64,000 bases of DNA from Streptomyces griseiscabiei (GTDB lineage: Bacteria > Actinomycetota > Actinomycetes > Streptomycetales > Streptomycetaceae): contig NZ_JAGJBZ010000002.1 of NCBI RefSeq assembly GCF_020010925.1, positions 186,001-250,000 on the forward strand, read 5' to 3'. Positions 47,458-57,500 of the stretch are shown in pieces. The notes beneath the pieces were generated by a model. The model had not been told where the DNA came from, did no database searches, and saw only the letters and a list, made by a program, of their open reading frames with translations. The position numbers and the translations under genes were made by a program. The first letter of the stretch is position 1; each line of letters starts with the position of its first letter.

Positions 47458-49005
47458 CTAGGCGCAGACCTTGCCGTCCTTCGGCGCCGTCCCGTCCAGC
47501 AGATACGAGTTCACCGTCGAGTCGACACAGTTGCTGCCGCTGCCGTACGCGCCATGGCCCTCGCCCTTCCAGGTGAGCAACACACCGACGCCCTCGCCCA
47601 ACTCCCCGGCCATCTTCCGCGCACCCTCGTAGGGTGTCGCCGGGTCCCCGGTGTTGCCCACCACGAGGACGGGCGCCGCTCCGGGGGCGCTCACCTCCGG
47701 TGAGTCCGTCAGACCGGGCACCGGCCAGTCGTGGCACCAGCCCGCGGTGTCCCAGCCGAGGTACTCGCCGAAGACGGGCGAGATCTTCCGGAACTCGGGC
47801 AGCAGCTTCTTCGTCTCCTCCGGACTCGGCCGCTGCTTCTGGTCCAAGCACGATATGACCCGTTGGGAGTGGGTCGTCGTGCCGTAGCGGCCCGAGGGGT
47901 CACGCTCGTTGTATCCGTCGGCCAGCGTGAGCAGTTCGGTTCCGTCGCCGTCCTCGGCCGCGTCGAGCGCACTGGTCAGCGTGGGCCAGCTCTGCTCGCT
48001 GTAGAGCGGCAGGACGATACCGGTGGTCGCCAGCGACTGGGTGAGCTTTCGGCCGGACGTCGTCGCCAGCGGTTCGCCGTCGATCCGCTCCAGCAGGTCC
48101 GCGATCTTCCGGGTGCCCTTCGCGGGGTCCTGGCCCGTGGACCTCAGATAATTGTCGAGGGCTCGCTGGAAGCCCAGGGTCTGGTTCTTCGCATGGCCCA
48201 CGGTGTCCGCGGTCGGGTCGACCACCGCGTCCAGGACCAGGCGTCCCACGTTCTCCGGGAACAGGTGGGCGTAGACCCCGCCGAGTTCGGTGCCGTAGGA
48301 GATGCCGAAGTACTGCAGCTTCTCGTCGCCGAGGGCCCGGCGCATGAGGTCCATGTCGCGGGCGGTGTCGGTGGTGGAGACATGCGACAGCAGCTTGCCG
48401 GCGGCCTTCTCGCAGCCCGCGCCGAAGTCGGACGCGTCCTTGAAGAAGGCCGTCTCCTCCCTCGCGTCGTCCGGTGTGGCGTCCACCGACTCGCCCGCCT
48501 GGATCTCCTTGTCGCTGCGGCAGCGCACCCCCTCGCTCCCCGCGACCCCACGCGGGTCCCAGCTCACCAGGTCGTACCGCTCGTGCAGTTCGCTCGTGAG
48601 TCCCGCGTACGACGGCATCATGGACACCCCGGAGCCGCCGGGCCCGCCGAAGTTGAACAGGAGCGAGCCGACCCGTTCGTCGGCGTCGCCGGTCGCCTTG
48701 CTGCGGATCAGCGCGAGCCCGATCGCCCCGTCGTCCGGGTTCGCGTAGTCCATCGGCACCTTCAGCGTGGCGCACTGCCAGTCGTCTCCCGGTGCCGGGC
48801 CCTCGGAAGTCGCCTTGCAGCGAGCCCAGTCGAGCTTCTCGGGCGCCCATGAGGACGGGGCAGAGGAAGAAGATGATGAAGACGAAGAAGCCGAGGGCTT
48901 TCCGTCGTCCTTGTCGTCACCGGCCTTGTCGTCCGTGCCGCCACTACAGCCGGCCATCAGCAGCACGGCAGCGGCCAGAGCCGCCCCCCGTGGAAAACGC
49001 GCCAT
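47458..49005 (-). CDS. Secreted lipoprotein alpha/beta hydrolase (Tap-like peptidase), paralogue 1
   Basis: A 515-residue exported hydrolase of the tripeptidyl-aminopeptidase/SlpD-SlpE group. The signal peptide ends in the lipobox LMAGC, followed by a Ser-rich spacer. The fold has the oxyanion motif FNFGGPGGSG, the nucleophile in FGISYGTELGG, the acid region VVGNTGDPATPYEGA and the catalytic His in GEGHGAYG. Two C-terminal Cys residues probably form a disulfide. ATG 49005 has a GGGGGGAA 6 nt upstream; GTG 49011 is too close. The next gene is a paralogue in the same orientation. Confidence 0.88.
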   Translation of the reverse strand: MARFPRGAALAAAVLLMAGCSGGTDDKAGDDKDDGKPSASSSSSSSSSAPSSWAPEKLDWARCKATSEGPAPGDDWQCATLKVPMDYANPDDGAIGLALIRSKATGDADERVGSLLFNFGGPGGSGVSMMPSYAGLTSELHERYDLVSWDPRGVAGSEGVRCRSDKEIQAGESVDATPDDAREETAFFKDASDFGAGCEKAAGKLLSHVSTTDTARDMDLMRRALGDEKLQYFGISYGTELGGVYAHLFPENVGRLVLDAVVDPTADTVGHAKNQTLGFQRALDNYLRSTGQDPAKGTRKIADLLERIDGEPLATTSGRKLTQSLATTGIVLPLYSEQSWPTLTSALDAAEDGDGTELLTLADGYNERDPSGRYGTTTHSQRVISCLDQKQRPSPEETKKLLPEFRKISPVFGEYLGWDTAGWCHDWPVPGLTDSPEVSAPGAAPVLVVGNTGDPATPYEGARKMAGELGEGVGVLLTWKGEGHGAYGSGSNCVDSTVNSYLLDGTAPKDGKVCA

Positions 49006-49122
49006 GAACACTTCCCCCCTCGCGATACCGCCCGCCGGATGTCCCGAATGGCGGTCATGCCATGGTATGCGGACTGACGGGCAGGCCGAGATGGCCTGTG
49101 GATAACGTTCTGACCTGCAAGT

Positions 49123-50682
49123 TCACGAGCAGATCGTGCCAGACTTCGGTACCTTCCCCGTCAGCAGGTAACCGTCCACGGCCGTCTGGACGCAGGCATT
49201 GCCGCTGCCGTACGCGCCATGCCCCTGCCCCTCGTACGTCAGCTCGACGCCGACTCCCTCACCGAGCGCGTCGACCATCTTCCGCGCACCCTCGTACGGC
49301 GTGGCCGGGTCGCCGGTGTTGCCGATCACGAGGATCGGCGCCGAGCCCGGGGCGCGTACGTCGGGGTGGTCGGCCGCGCCGGCGACAGCCCAGTCGGTGC
49401 AGCTGAGCATGGCCCAGGCGAGCCACGTACCGAAGACGGGGGAGGCCGTCCGGAACTCGGTGAGTCTCGCCTCCACGTCCCCGGTGGTGTAGCGCGGTTT
49501 GTCGTCCGCGCAGTTGATGGAGATGTTGGCCGCGGTGATGTTGCTGTACTCGCCGTTCTCGCTGCGCCCGTTCAGCGAGTCGGACAGCAGCATCAGCACG
49601 CTGCCGTCGCCGTCGTACGCCTGTTCAAGGCCCTCGGTCAGGTACTGCCAGAGGTCCTGGGAGTACAGGGCCTGGGCGATACCGGCCCTCGCCTCCGACT
49701 CGGTCAGGTCGCGGGGGAAGACTCCGCTGATCGGCTTGCGGTCGAGGTCGTCGAGCAGTCTGACGATCCGGTCCTCGACGTCCTGCCGGGTGTCGCCGAC
49801 CGGACAGTCCTCCACCTTGGACACGCAGTCCTGTGCGTAGTTGTCGAGCGCCCGCTGAAAGCCCTTGGCCTGTCCGAGTGCCCCCTGTTCCGCGTTCTGG
49901 GTCGGGTCGACGACGGCGTCGAACACGGCCCGTCCGACGTTCTCCGGGAACAGATGGGCGTAGACGCCGCCGAGTTCGGTGCCGTACGAGAAGCCGAAGT
50001 AGTGGAGCCGGTCGTCGCCGAGCACCTGGCGCATGAGGTCCATGTCGCGGGCCGCGTCCGTGGTGCGGACGTGCGGGAGGGTCGCCCCGGAGTTCTCCTC
50101 GCAGGCGGAGTTGAACGCCGTCGTGTTGTCGAGGAAGTCCGTCCGCTCGGCCGCGTCGTCCGGGGTTCCGTCCTGCTGGAAGTACTGGTCGAGCTGTTCG
50201 TCGTCCTCGCATTCGACTCCGGCGCTGCGGCCGACGCCCCGAGGGTCGAAGCTCACCAGGTCGTAGCGGGTGCGCAGTTTCGCGTAGTCCTCCCCGAAGG
50301 AGGGGAGGGTCTTGACGCCCGAGAGGCCGGGGCCGCCGAAGTTGAAGACGAGCGAACCGATGCGCCGGCTCCGGGAGCCGCTGGATCCGGCCCGGATCAG
50401 CGCGATGCCGATGGTGTCGCCCTCGGGCTCGTCCCAGTCGAGGGGTGCCTTCATGGTCGCGCACTCCCAGACCTCGCCGTCCGGCAGCGGGGCGGGCGCA
50501 CTGCCGCCGCCCTGGGACTGGGACGGGGCCTCGCAGGTCTCCCAGCTCAGTTTCTGTGTCGTCAGGTCCCCGTCACCGCCCTTGGCATCGTCGCCGCAGC
50601 CGGCCGCCGACAGGGAGAGCAGGAGGGCGACGGCGGTCATGGCGACGGCACGCGGTCGGGGAGAGGTGGGCATGTCCTCCAT
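49123..50682 (-). CDS. Secreted lipoprotein alpha/beta hydrolase (Tap-like peptidase), paralogue 2
   Basis: A 519-residue relative of the preceding protein. Lipobox LSAAGC, oxyanion motif FNFGGPGLSG, nucleophile FGFSYGTELGG, acid loop VIGNTGDPATPYEGA and His in GQGHGAYG are all conserved. The C-terminal half shares long runs with paralogue 1, so the pair arose by tandem duplication, but the middle regions have diverged. ATG 50682 and ATG 50673 are both possible. The substrates are likely peptides released outside the cell. Confidence 0.88.
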   Translation of the reverse strand: MEDMPTSPRPRAVAMTAVALLLSLSAAGCGDDAKGGDGDLTTQKLSWETCEAPSQSQGGGSAPAPLPDGEVWECATMKAPLDWDEPEGDTIGIALIRAGSSGSRSRRIGSLVFNFGGPGLSGVKTLPSFGEDYAKLRTRYDLVSFDPRGVGRSAGVECEDDEQLDQYFQQDGTPDDAAERTDFLDNTTAFNSACEENSGATLPHVRTTDAARDMDLMRQVLGDDRLHYFGFSYGTELGGVYAHLFPENVGRAVFDAVVDPTQNAEQGALGQAKGFQRALDNYAQDCVSKVEDCPVGDTRQDVEDRIVRLLDDLDRKPISGVFPRDLTESEARAGIAQALYSQDLWQYLTEGLEQAYDGDGSVLMLLSDSLNGRSENGEYSNITAANISINCADDKPRYTTGDVEARLTEFRTASPVFGTWLAWAMLSCTDWAVAGAADHPDVRAPGSAPILVIGNTGDPATPYEGARKMVDALGEGVGVELTYEGQGHGAYGSGNACVQTAVDGYLLTGKVPKSGTICS

Positions 50683-50839
50683 CCTGGAGGTGCCCGGGAC
50701 GACGCGCTCGGGGCGCGGTCCGTGCGGGTGAGGCGCGGGAGGTGCCGCCACGCGCGCGTGGACAGGACCCATCCCGGACGGGGACCCACGCGCGCGAGGA
50801 CGTGCCTGGAGCGCGCCCGCGCGGGACAACCGGACGTGC

Positions 50840-53647
50840 CTAGAGCGCACCCTTGCGGGACAACTGGTTGAACGCCAGCCACCCCGGCAGCACGGGCAGC
50901 CACAGCGTCAGCAGACGGAACAGCAGCACCGCGGGCGCGGCGACCTCCTTGGGGAGCCCGACGGCGATCAGACCCACGGTCAGGGTGGCCTCGACCGCGC
51001 CCACACCGCCCGGGGTCGGCGCGGCCGAACCGAGCGCGTTGCCCGCGAGGAAGACGACGGCGACGCTGGCGATGCTGATCGACACGTCCTCGTTGCCGAA
51101 GGCGCGGATCGAGGCGTCCAGGCACATCACGAAGCAGCCGGTGAGGAGCAGCATGCCGCCGATACCGGTGACCAGCTTCTGCGGCCGCTGCAGCACGTCG
51201 AGCATGCGTGGCACGACACCGGCGAAGAGCGACCGCACGCGCGTGACGACGAACTTGCGCAGGAACGGGATCGACGTCACCACCAGGACCAGCACGGCGA
51301 CCGTCAACAGGCCCGCGATGACGGTGCGGGACGGAGACAGGGACGGCGTCTTCTCCGTTCCGGTCAGATAGCCGAAGGCGAGCAGCATCAGGATGTGACA
51401 GCCGAGCCCGAAGAGCTGCGACGCGCCGACACTCGCCACCGCGAGCCCCGGCCGTACCCCCGCGCGCTGCAGGAAGCGGGTGTTGAGTGCCACACCGCCC
51501 ACCGCGGCCGGCGCCACGATCTTGACGAACGAGCCGGCGACCTGGGCCCCGATCGTCCGCAGGAACGGCACCCGCTCCGGCACGAAGCCCAGCAGGCTCA
51601 TGGCCGCCGCGACATAGCTCAGCGCGGAGAAGAACACGGCGGCGGCGACCCAGCCCCACTCGGCGTTCTCGATGAGCGGCCCGAACTCGATGTGGGTGAG
51701 CTGGGTCAGCAGGAAGTACGCGCCGATCGCGCCGGCGATGAGACTGATCAGGGTGCGCGGCTTGACCCGCTCCAGCCGGGCCGGTTCGACCGGTGCCTGG
51801 GGCCGGATCAGCAGCACCTGGTGGCGGATCTGGGTGAGCAGATCCTCCTCGCGGGCCTCCTCCAGGGCCTCGTCGATCGCCCGTTTCTCGGCCCGCTGCT
51901 CGGCCCGTACGGCCTTCTTGTCGGCCTTGCCCGGCTCGGCGGCCTTGCTGTGCTCCTCCGCGCGGGCCTGCTTGGCCAGGTGGGACGCCTCCAGGACCGC
52001 CTCGCGCTCGCGTTCGGCGCGCTCCCGGGCCAGCCTGCGCAGGGTCGCGCGCGTGGAGCGCGAGAGGGCGATGGGCTGCAGCATCGGCAGACAGTCGGCC
52101 ACCGCGTCGGGGCCGAGCACGCTCACCGCCGACGCCACCGAGCGTTCGGCGCCCACACGCAGGCCCAGGGTCGTCAGCAACTGGGACACGTCCATGCGCA
52201 GCACCAGATCGCCTGCCGCGATCTCGCCGACGCGCAGATCGGTGAGGATCACCGTGCCGGAACGATCCACCAGAATCGCGTCGCCCACCAGCCGTCGGTG
52301 CGCGATCCGCCGCGACTGCAGTGCCTTGACCTGGTGCCAGGTGTCCGACATCAGCTCGTCGGTGACCTCGTCGTCCGCCAGGGAGTCCAGGTTGTGGCCG
52401 CCGGTGTGCTCGTAGACGAGCATCACGGCGTCCGGTCCGAGTTCGGAGGTCGCGATCAGTTTGGGCGCGTTGGCTCCGGCCGCGATGGCCGCGTACGCGA
52501 GGAGGGCCTCCTGCTCCAGGGCCTGGCGCAGCGACTGGAGGCTGCGGCGCGTGGTGATGCCGCGCAGGGTCAGCCGCCGCCAGACGCGGTAGAAGAAGCC
52601 CTGTGCCTGCTGCTCCCGGTCGACGACGGTGACGTCCAGGGGCGGGCCGTCCTCCAGCGTCACGAAGTACCGGCGGCCCCGGTCCCCGCCCTCCGCCGTC
52701 TCCGGGATCTCCTCGCGGGCGGCGCTGACCGGCTTGAAGCCCACCCGCCGGAGGCCGGCCATCAGGGTCCGGCCGGTCGGGCGTACGTTCGGGGAGCCGA
52801 CCGCGTACAGCGTTCCGTAGGCGACGGTCCAGCCGATCAGCACCGTCAGGATGATCGAGAACGGTGTGGTGTAGCCGGTGACCAGCATCGAGAAGGCGTC
52901 CAGCAGCAGCACGATCCACAGCACGGCCCGCCAGCGTGGTCTGCGGGACATGCCGACGGCGGTCATGTACGCGATGACCGGCGCGAGATAGCCGTGCACC
53001 GGGTCGGTGAGGGCGTGGATGTCACCGGGGGACGGCTGGGTGAGGGCCTCCTGGATCGAGTCCGGGGCGGCCCGGGCGACCCACAGGTCGGTCGCCAGCG
53101 TCACCCCGTGCGCCAGGACCGCCGCGAGCACACCGTCGGCGATGCGCAGACCGTCCCGCTTGATCAGCCGTTCGATCGCGAAGGCGACCGGTACGAGCAG
53201 GATCGCGATGCTCGATCCCAGGCCGGCGAGCTTGATCAGGAGATCGGGCGCCTGTCCGGTGCCCTTGTTGATGTCCTGTTCGAGTCCGGAGGTGGTGCCA
53301 TGGGCGAACGCGGCGATCGCCAGCAGGACGATGATCCCGAGGATGCCGACCGACAGCCGCATGAGGTCGGAAGGACGGTGCACGCGCGCGGGGAGCAGGG
53401 GTTCGTCGCCCTCGACCTCCTCGGCGTGCGCCTCACCGAGGTCGTCCTCGTCCCGCCCGACCTGATGCTTCTCGTTCTCGTGCGCCATGGGGGAGGCATT
53501 TTCGGCCGAGGACGGGGGGGACGGGGTGGTGCCGGAGGCCTTCTTCGAGACGTCGTCGGTGCCCTTGCCTCCCTGGGAGGCGTCCGGGCGCGACGAGGCG
53601 TCAGAGGTGCCCGACGCGTCATCGGGCTGCACGCTCTGCTGCTTCAT
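50840..53647 (-). CDS. YbhN/LPG-synthase-type flippase-like membrane protein with kinase-like domain
   Basis: A 935-residue membrane protein in three parts. After a disordered ~90-residue N-terminus come about six transmembrane helices (LMRLSVGILGIIVLLAIAAF onward). A cytoplasmic domain with kinase-like features follows (about residues 290-490: VMLVYEHTGGHNLDSL; HRRLVGDAILVDRSG; ILTDLRVGE). It lacks the usual catalytic HxD Asp (R452) but keeps an Asp at 470. The C-terminal ~300 residues are the LPG_synthase_TM domain (VGGVALNTRFLQRAGV; AAPTPGGVGAVEATL). Relatives flip lipids or lipid-linked sugars. ATG 53647 is chosen over GTG 53671. Confidence 0.85.
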   Translation of the reverse strand: MKQQSVQPDDASGTSDASSRPDASQGGKGTDDVSKKASGTTPSPPSSAENASPMAHENEKHQVGRDEDDLGEAHAEEVEGDEPLLPARVHRPSDLMRLSVGILGIIVLLAIAAFAHGTTSGLEQDINKGTGQAPDLLIKLAGLGSSIAILLVPVAFAIERLIKRDGLRIADGVLAAVLAHGVTLATDLWVARAAPDSIQEALTQPSPGDIHALTDPVHGYLAPVIAYMTAVGMSRRPRWRAVLWIVLLLDAFSMLVTGYTTPFSIILTVLIGWTVAYGTLYAVGSPNVRPTGRTLMAGLRRVGFKPVSAAREEIPETAEGGDRGRRYFVTLEDGPPLDVTVVDREQQAQGFFYRVWRRLTLRGITTRRSLQSLRQALEQEALLAYAAIAAGANAPKLIATSELGPDAVMLVYEHTGGHNLDSLADDEVTDELMSDTWHQVKALQSRRIAHRRLVGDAILVDRSGTVILTDLRVGEIAAGDLVLRMDVSQLLTTLGLRVGAERSVASAVSVLGPDAVADCLPMLQPIALSRSTRATLRRLARERAEREREAVLEASHLAKQARAEEHSKAAEPGKADKKAVRAEQRAEKRAIDEALEEAREEDLLTQIRHQVLLIRPQAPVEPARLERVKPRTLISLIAGAIGAYFLLTQLTHIEFGPLIENAEWGWVAAAVFFSALSYVAAAMSLLGFVPERVPFLRTIGAQVAGSFVKIVAPAAVGGVALNTRFLQRAGVRPGLAVASVGASQLFGLGCHILMLLAFGYLTGTEKTPSLSPSRTVIAGLLTVAVLVLVVTSIPFLRKFVVTRVRSLFAGVVPRMLDVLQRPQKLVTGIGGMLLLTGCFVMCLDASIRAFGNEDVSISIASVAVVFLAGNALGSAAPTPGGVGAVEATLTVGLIAVGLPKEVAAPAVLLFRLLTLWLPVLPGWLAFNQLSRKGAL

Positions 53648-53819
53648 CGTCTCTTCTTGGTCTCGTATCACCGGTCACCGCCCGCACGATGGTGGCATGC
53701 CGGGTGGGCACACAGGGGCATCAGGGTGCAATGCGGGGGCGCACAGTCTGCCCGAAGACCGCTCCCTGAGCGAGGGACGCACGCGGCGGCCACCACGTCC
53801 CATTGTCGGTGGGGTGGGG

Positions 53820-53825
53820 CAGGAT
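53820..53825 (+). promoter_or_regulatory. -10-like hexamer for leaderless MGMT-like transcript
   Basis: CAGGAT, 7 nt, then ATG 53833. The conserved A2 and T6 are present but T1 is not, so this is weaker than the other examples. Confidence 0.35.
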
Positions 53826-53832
53826 GGGGCGG

Positions 53833-54198
53833 ATGAGCGAGGAGAGCCTTCCGGCGGATGCCCTGCCGGAGTACGCGGAGCGGGTCCTCGAGGTCGCCGA
53901 CCTGATCCCGCCGGGACGGGTCATGACATACGGGGACGTTGCCGAATGGCTGGGGGAGGGCGGCCCGCGCCAGGTGGGCCGCGCGATGGCCCTCTACGGG
54001 GGCGCGGTCGCGTGGTGGCGGGTCGTCCGCGCGGACGGCGTACTGCTGCCCGGCCACGAACTGAGAGCCCTGGAGCACTACCGCGCGGAGGGCACCCCCC
54101 TGCGCGCGGCGAGCCGCAGCGCCGAGGGCCATGTGCCGCGCCTCGACCTGAGGCGGGCGCGCTGGGACGGCGAAGGAGTCGCGGAGAGGCCCACCTGA
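53833..54198 (+). CDS. Alkyltransferase-like (MGMT-fold) DNA-binding protein
   Basis: A 121-residue homologue of the DNA-binding domain of O6-alkylguanine-DNA alkyltransferase. It contains LIPPGRVMTYGDVAEWLG and RQVGRAMALYGG, but where MGMT has the active-site PCHR the sequence is AWWRVVRADG. The acceptor Cys is thus replaced by Trp, as in ATL proteins that flag alkylated guanine for nucleotide excision repair rather than repairing it themselves. It immediately precedes adnA, as Rv3204 lies near adnAB in mycobacteria, which fits a DNA-repair neighbourhood. Confidence 0.88.
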   Translation: MSEESLPADALPEYAERVLEVADLIPPGRVMTYGDVAEWLGEGGPRQVGRAMALYGGAVAWWRVVRADGVLLPGHELRALEHYRAEGTPLRAASRSAEGHVPRLDLRRARWDGEGVAERPT

Positions 54199-54524
54199 CG
54201 GCCTCGGGCACCCCAGGGGCCTCGGTGCGCCCGCCGCGCCGTACGCCGCTGCTCCGTACGGGGGACGAGGGGCACGTCGGTGCCATGCCGTACGTTCGTG
54301 GGGCGAGGGACTCACGAGCCGCGCGAGTCGGGAGGGAAGAAGAGGAAGCCCCGCTTCCGTACTGCTGGTCGGCGTAGCGTCGGCTGCGCGTGTCCCTCTC
54401 ACCCCGCGGCCACCGCCCTCGACGAGTGGTGGGCCTCGCACCCGTCTCCCGACCACCACCCCTCGGCGTCGGCGCACCGCGTCGGCAGTGACATCTCGCA
54501 CACCCACCAGGACCGGCGAACCAC
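54199..54524. other. Intergenic region between the ATL gene and adnA
   Basis: 326 nt with no credible gene. Short frames on either strand (for example 54280-54528) are Arg/His/Ser-rich and lack a ribosome binding site. The adnA promoter presumably lies here; no clear -10 box was found. Confidence 0.4.
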
Positions 54525-57500
54525 GTGAGCTCCTCTTTCTCCACCAGGCGCCTGTCGCACACCCAGGTGCGACAGGGGAGCCGTGGCGCTTACCGACTGG
54601 TGCGTACGCCACCGGCCCGGACGGACCCCCCTCGTCTGGACGCCGAGCAGCGCGGTGTGGTTGACCACGCAAGGGGCCCGCTCCTCGTCCTCGCCGGTCC
54701 GGGCACCGGCAAGACGACCACGCTCGTCGAGTCCGTGGCGGCCCGCGTCGCCCGCGGGGCGGACCCCGCGCGCGTGCTGGTCCTGACCTTCAGCCGCAAG
54801 GCCGCCGTGGAACTGCGCGACCGCATGGCGCTGCGCATGGGCGCCCCGCGCGCGCCGCAGGCCACGACGTTCCACTCGTTCTGCTACGCACTGGTCCGCT
54901 CCCACCAGGACAGTGATCTGTTCGTCGAACCCCTGCGGCTGCTGTCAGGCCCCGAACAGGACGTGGCGGTCCGTGAGCTGCTCGCGGGCCAGCCCGACCT
55001 GGAGCGTCTGGGCCTCTCGCATGTGCGCTGGCCGGACGAACTGCGCGCCTGCCTGACCACGCGCGGGTTCGCCGACGAGGTCCGCGCGGTCCTTGCCCGC
55101 AGCCGTGAACTGGGCCTGGCCCCCGAGGATCTGCGGGCCTTCGCCGAGCGCATCGGCCGCCCGGACTGGCTCGCGGCCTCCGCCTTCCTCGCCGAGTACC
55201 TCGACGTCCTCGATCTGCAGGGAGTGCTCGACTACGCGGAACTGGTCCACCGCGCCGTGCTGCTCGCCGACCGCCCCGGTGCCGCCGAGCGGCTGGCGGC
55301 CCAGTACGACGCGGTCTACGTCGACGAGTACCAGGACACGGATCCCGCCCAGGTACGACTGCTGAGGGCCCTCGCGGGCGGCGGCCGCACCCTGGTGGCC
55401 TTCGGCGACCCCGACCAGTCGATCTACACCTTCCGGGGCGCCGACGTGAACGGCATCCTCGAGTTCCCGGCGGCCTTCCCGCGCGCGGACGGCCGCCCGG
55501 CCCCGGTCGCGGTCCTCAGGAACTCCCGCCGCTCGGGTGCGGACCTGCTGGCCGCCACGCGTCTGCTCACCCAGCGCATGCCGCTCACCCGCCTCCCGGC
55601 GGAGAAGGTACGGGCCCACCGCGACCTGAGGCCGGTACGGGTCGGGGGAAGTGTCGAGGTCCACACGTACCCGACGCCGGGCACCGAAGTGGACAACATC
55701 GCGGACGTCCTGCGCCGGGCCCATCTGGAGGACGGCGTCCCCTGGGGCGAGATGGCCGTCCTCGTACGCGCCGGCGCCCGCACGATCCCCTCGATCCGCC
55801 GCGCCCTCACCGTCGCGGGCGTCCCCCTGGAGATCGACGGCGACGACCTCCCCCTGCGCCACGAGCCGGCCGTACAACCCCTCCTGACGGCACTGCGAGC
55901 GGTGGCCCGGGCGGAGCTGGAGGAGGCGGCTCCAGCGCCGCCGACGACGTCCCCGGCACCCTCGACAGAGGACGCCGACGGGTCCCCCGACATGTCTCCC
56001 GATGAGGCCGAGCCGCCCGGTACGCGGCCCTCCTGGCTCGACACGGAGACCGCGCTCGACCTGCTCGCCTCCCCTCTCGCGGGCATGGACACCGCCGATC
56101 TGCGGCGCCTCGGCCGTGCGCTGCGCGAGGAGGAGCGGGCCGGGGGCAACCCCGTCCCGCCGCCCTCGGACGAACTGCTCGCACGCGCGCTGGCGGAGCC
56201 GGAGCGCCTGGTGGCGCACGACCCGGTGTACGCACGGGGCGCGCAGCGCCTCGGCGCGCTGCTGCGCAAGGCCCGCGAACGGCTCGCGGGCGGCGGTACG
56301 GCCGAGGAGGCGCTCTGGGAGCTGTGGGACGGCACGCCGTGGCCCAGGCGCCTGGAGCGGGCCGCCCGGCGCGGTGGCACGGCCGGCCGCAACGCCGACC
56401 GTGACCTCGACGCCGTCTGCGTGCTGTTCGCCACGGCGGCACGCGCGGAGGAGCGCACCGGCGGCCTCGGCGCCCTCAACTTCCTGGCGGAGATCGAGGC
56501 CGAGGACATCGCCGCCGACACGCTCACCGGACGGGCCGTCCGCCCCGACGCCGTACGCCTGATGACCGCGCACCGCTCCAAGGGCCTCCAATGGCGCCTG
56601 GTCGTCGTCGCGGGCGTCCAGGAGGGCCTGTGGCCGGACCTGCGCCGGCGCGGCTCGCTCCTGGAGGCCGACCGCATCGGCCGCGACGGGCTCGCCCAAC
56701 CGCTCACGCCGGGCGCGCTGCTCGCGGAGGAACGCCGGCTGTTCTACGTGGCCACCACACGCGCGCGTGAACGCCTCGTCGTCACCGCCGTGAAGGCCCC
56801 GGCCGACGACGGCGACCAGCCCTCCCGCTTCCTCACCGAACTCGGCGTCGAGCCCAAGGACGTCACCGGCCGTCCCCGCCGCCCGCTGTCCGTGGCCGCC
56901 CTGGTCGCCGAGCTGCGCGCCACGACGGTGGACCCGCGCGTGTCGGACGGTCTGCGCGAGGCCGCCGCCCAGCGGCTGGCCCGGCTGGCCGCGCTGAGCG
57001 ACGAGGACGACCGCCCCCTGGTGCCGTCGGCGCACCCGTACCGCTGGTGGGGCATGTACGAGCCCACCGAGAGCAAGGTGCCGCTCAGGAACCGCGACCA
57101 GCCCGTCGTGCTGTCCGGCAGTGCCCTCGACCAGCTCGCCAACACCTGCGCCCTGCAGTGGTTCCTGGGCCGCGAGGTGAAGGCCGACGCGCCCGCGACC
57201 GCCGCCCAGGGCTTCGGCAACGTCGTCCACGTCCTCGCCGACGAGGTCGCCTCCGGGCGCACCCCCGCCGATCTCGACGTCCTCATGGAACGCCTCGACT
57301 CCGTGTGGAACGCGCTCGCCTTCGACGCCCCCTGGAAGTCGGAGCAGGAGAAGCAGCACGCGCGCGTGGCGCTCGAACGCTTCCTGAAGTGGCATGTGAT
57401 GGACCGCACCGGTCGGGCCCCGGTGGCCAGCGAGCACGACTTCGACGTCACCCTCGAAGCGGGTGACTACGAGGTGCGCATCCGGGGCTCCATGGACCGG

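Noticed and set aside
50637..52919. Minus-strand open frame of 760 codons within the flippase-like gene
   Set aside because: It is a second frame of the same strand with Arg/Gly-rich composition; the overlapping frame has clear membrane helices and family motifs.
54280..54528. 82-codon plus-strand frame before adnA
   Set aside because: Arg/His/Ser-rich, no ribosome binding site, no conservation pattern visible.
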